From Orobanche coerulescens (taxonomy: Eukaryota; Streptophyta; Magnoliopsida; Lamiales; Orobanchaceae), in contig CM065812.1 of assembly GCA_033398695.1 (NCBI GenBank), forward strand, positions 136,530,858 to 136,594,857: a stretch of 64,000 nt of DNA, read 5' to 3'. The notes below the pieces were generated by a model, which searched no databases, was not told the origin of the DNA, and saw nothing but the letters and a program-made list of their open reading frames with translations. Position numbers and translations under genes: made by a program. Below, piece by piece: positions 63,949-64,000 of the stretch (position 1 is its first letter; every line of letters begins with the position of its first letter).

Positions 63949-64000
63949 GAAATGGTATCAGAGATTTGGGTTGTGAAATACCCTGAGATGTGAGTTATGT
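63949..64000 (+). other. TekD primer site and start of the internal region
   Basis: The sequence gaaatggtatcagagatttg follows the LTR end. TGGTATCAGAG matches the initiator-Met primer pattern. The rest of the element lies outside the window. Confidence 0.8.

Overview
This window is a block of nested transposable elements from a flowering-plant nuclear genome. I see no host gene, no rRNA or tRNA gene, and no organelle or bacterial sequence. The plant origin rests on Ty1-copia elements with an initiator-Met-tRNA primer site, a Tat-type Ty3-gypsy element, a Sirevirus-type gag, an L1-type LINE with a DUF4283 ORF1, and a small hAT-type element. I cannot name the species. Short names used here are my own.

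The insertion order can be read from target-site duplications (TSDs). The oldest layer is a Sirevirus-like copia element (Sir2; partial LTR, primer site and gag at 42786-44852). It appears to carry an antisense L1-type LINE (1-4577, continuing at 42571-42785). The LINE holds a 648-bp hAT-type element (3090-3737, 8-bp TSD CCCAGCAA) and a 38-kb Tat-type gypsy element, Tat1 (4583-42565, TSD ACGGG). Tat1 was hit by three elements: copia Cop1 (6144-21202, antisense, TSD CCATC), copia Cop2 (27212-36459, sense, TSD cgtgc/catgc) and a Sirevirus-like solo LTR, Sir1 (38628-40177, antisense, TSD GAGTC). Cop1 carries two gypsy solo LTRs, TekA (11517-14441, TSD CAATC) and TekB (17299-20352, TSD ATACC). On the right, a coding-free gypsy-like element TekC (44853-51288 visible) sits in Sir2. 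Its 3' LTR is split by TekD (from 51289, body beyond the right edge). The TekD 5' LTR is split by copia Cop3 (52036-61695, antisense, TSD CTAGC).

All coding regions belong to these elements and most are broken. Tat1 has gag, protease, RT, two RNase H regions and integrase in sense, plus an antisense gene downstream. That gene shows three plant-type introns that keep or largely keep the frame when removed, and Sir1 sits inside the first intron. Cop3 pol is nearly intact apart from one stop codon. Cop1 and Cop2 share one internal RT deletion, so they look like one non-autonomous subfamily moved in trans.

The most unusual signal is in the LTR promoters. Five LTR types (TekA, TekB, TekC, TekD and Sirevirus-like Sir1) carry arrays of a 12-bp palindrome (consensus TAGCGYRCGCTA). 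Copies have a pitch of about 23 bp, are grouped mostly in fours with a final pair, and often have an AGTCCAG...CTGGACT dyad in the roughly 65-bp gaps. In all four gypsy-like LTRs the last palindrome ends exactly 11 bp before the TATA box. A second shared signal is a stem-loop with compensatory base changes just upstream of the 3' end of the same gypsy-like LTRs. The copia leaders also carry paired GC-rich palindromes whose sequence differs between elements while the pairing and spacing stay similar. Finally, some short patches of Cop3 differ from its own other LTR, or from sibling copies, mainly at CAG, CTG and CCG sites. This looks like base-calling error at methylated sites, so some apparent damage in Cop3 may not be real.
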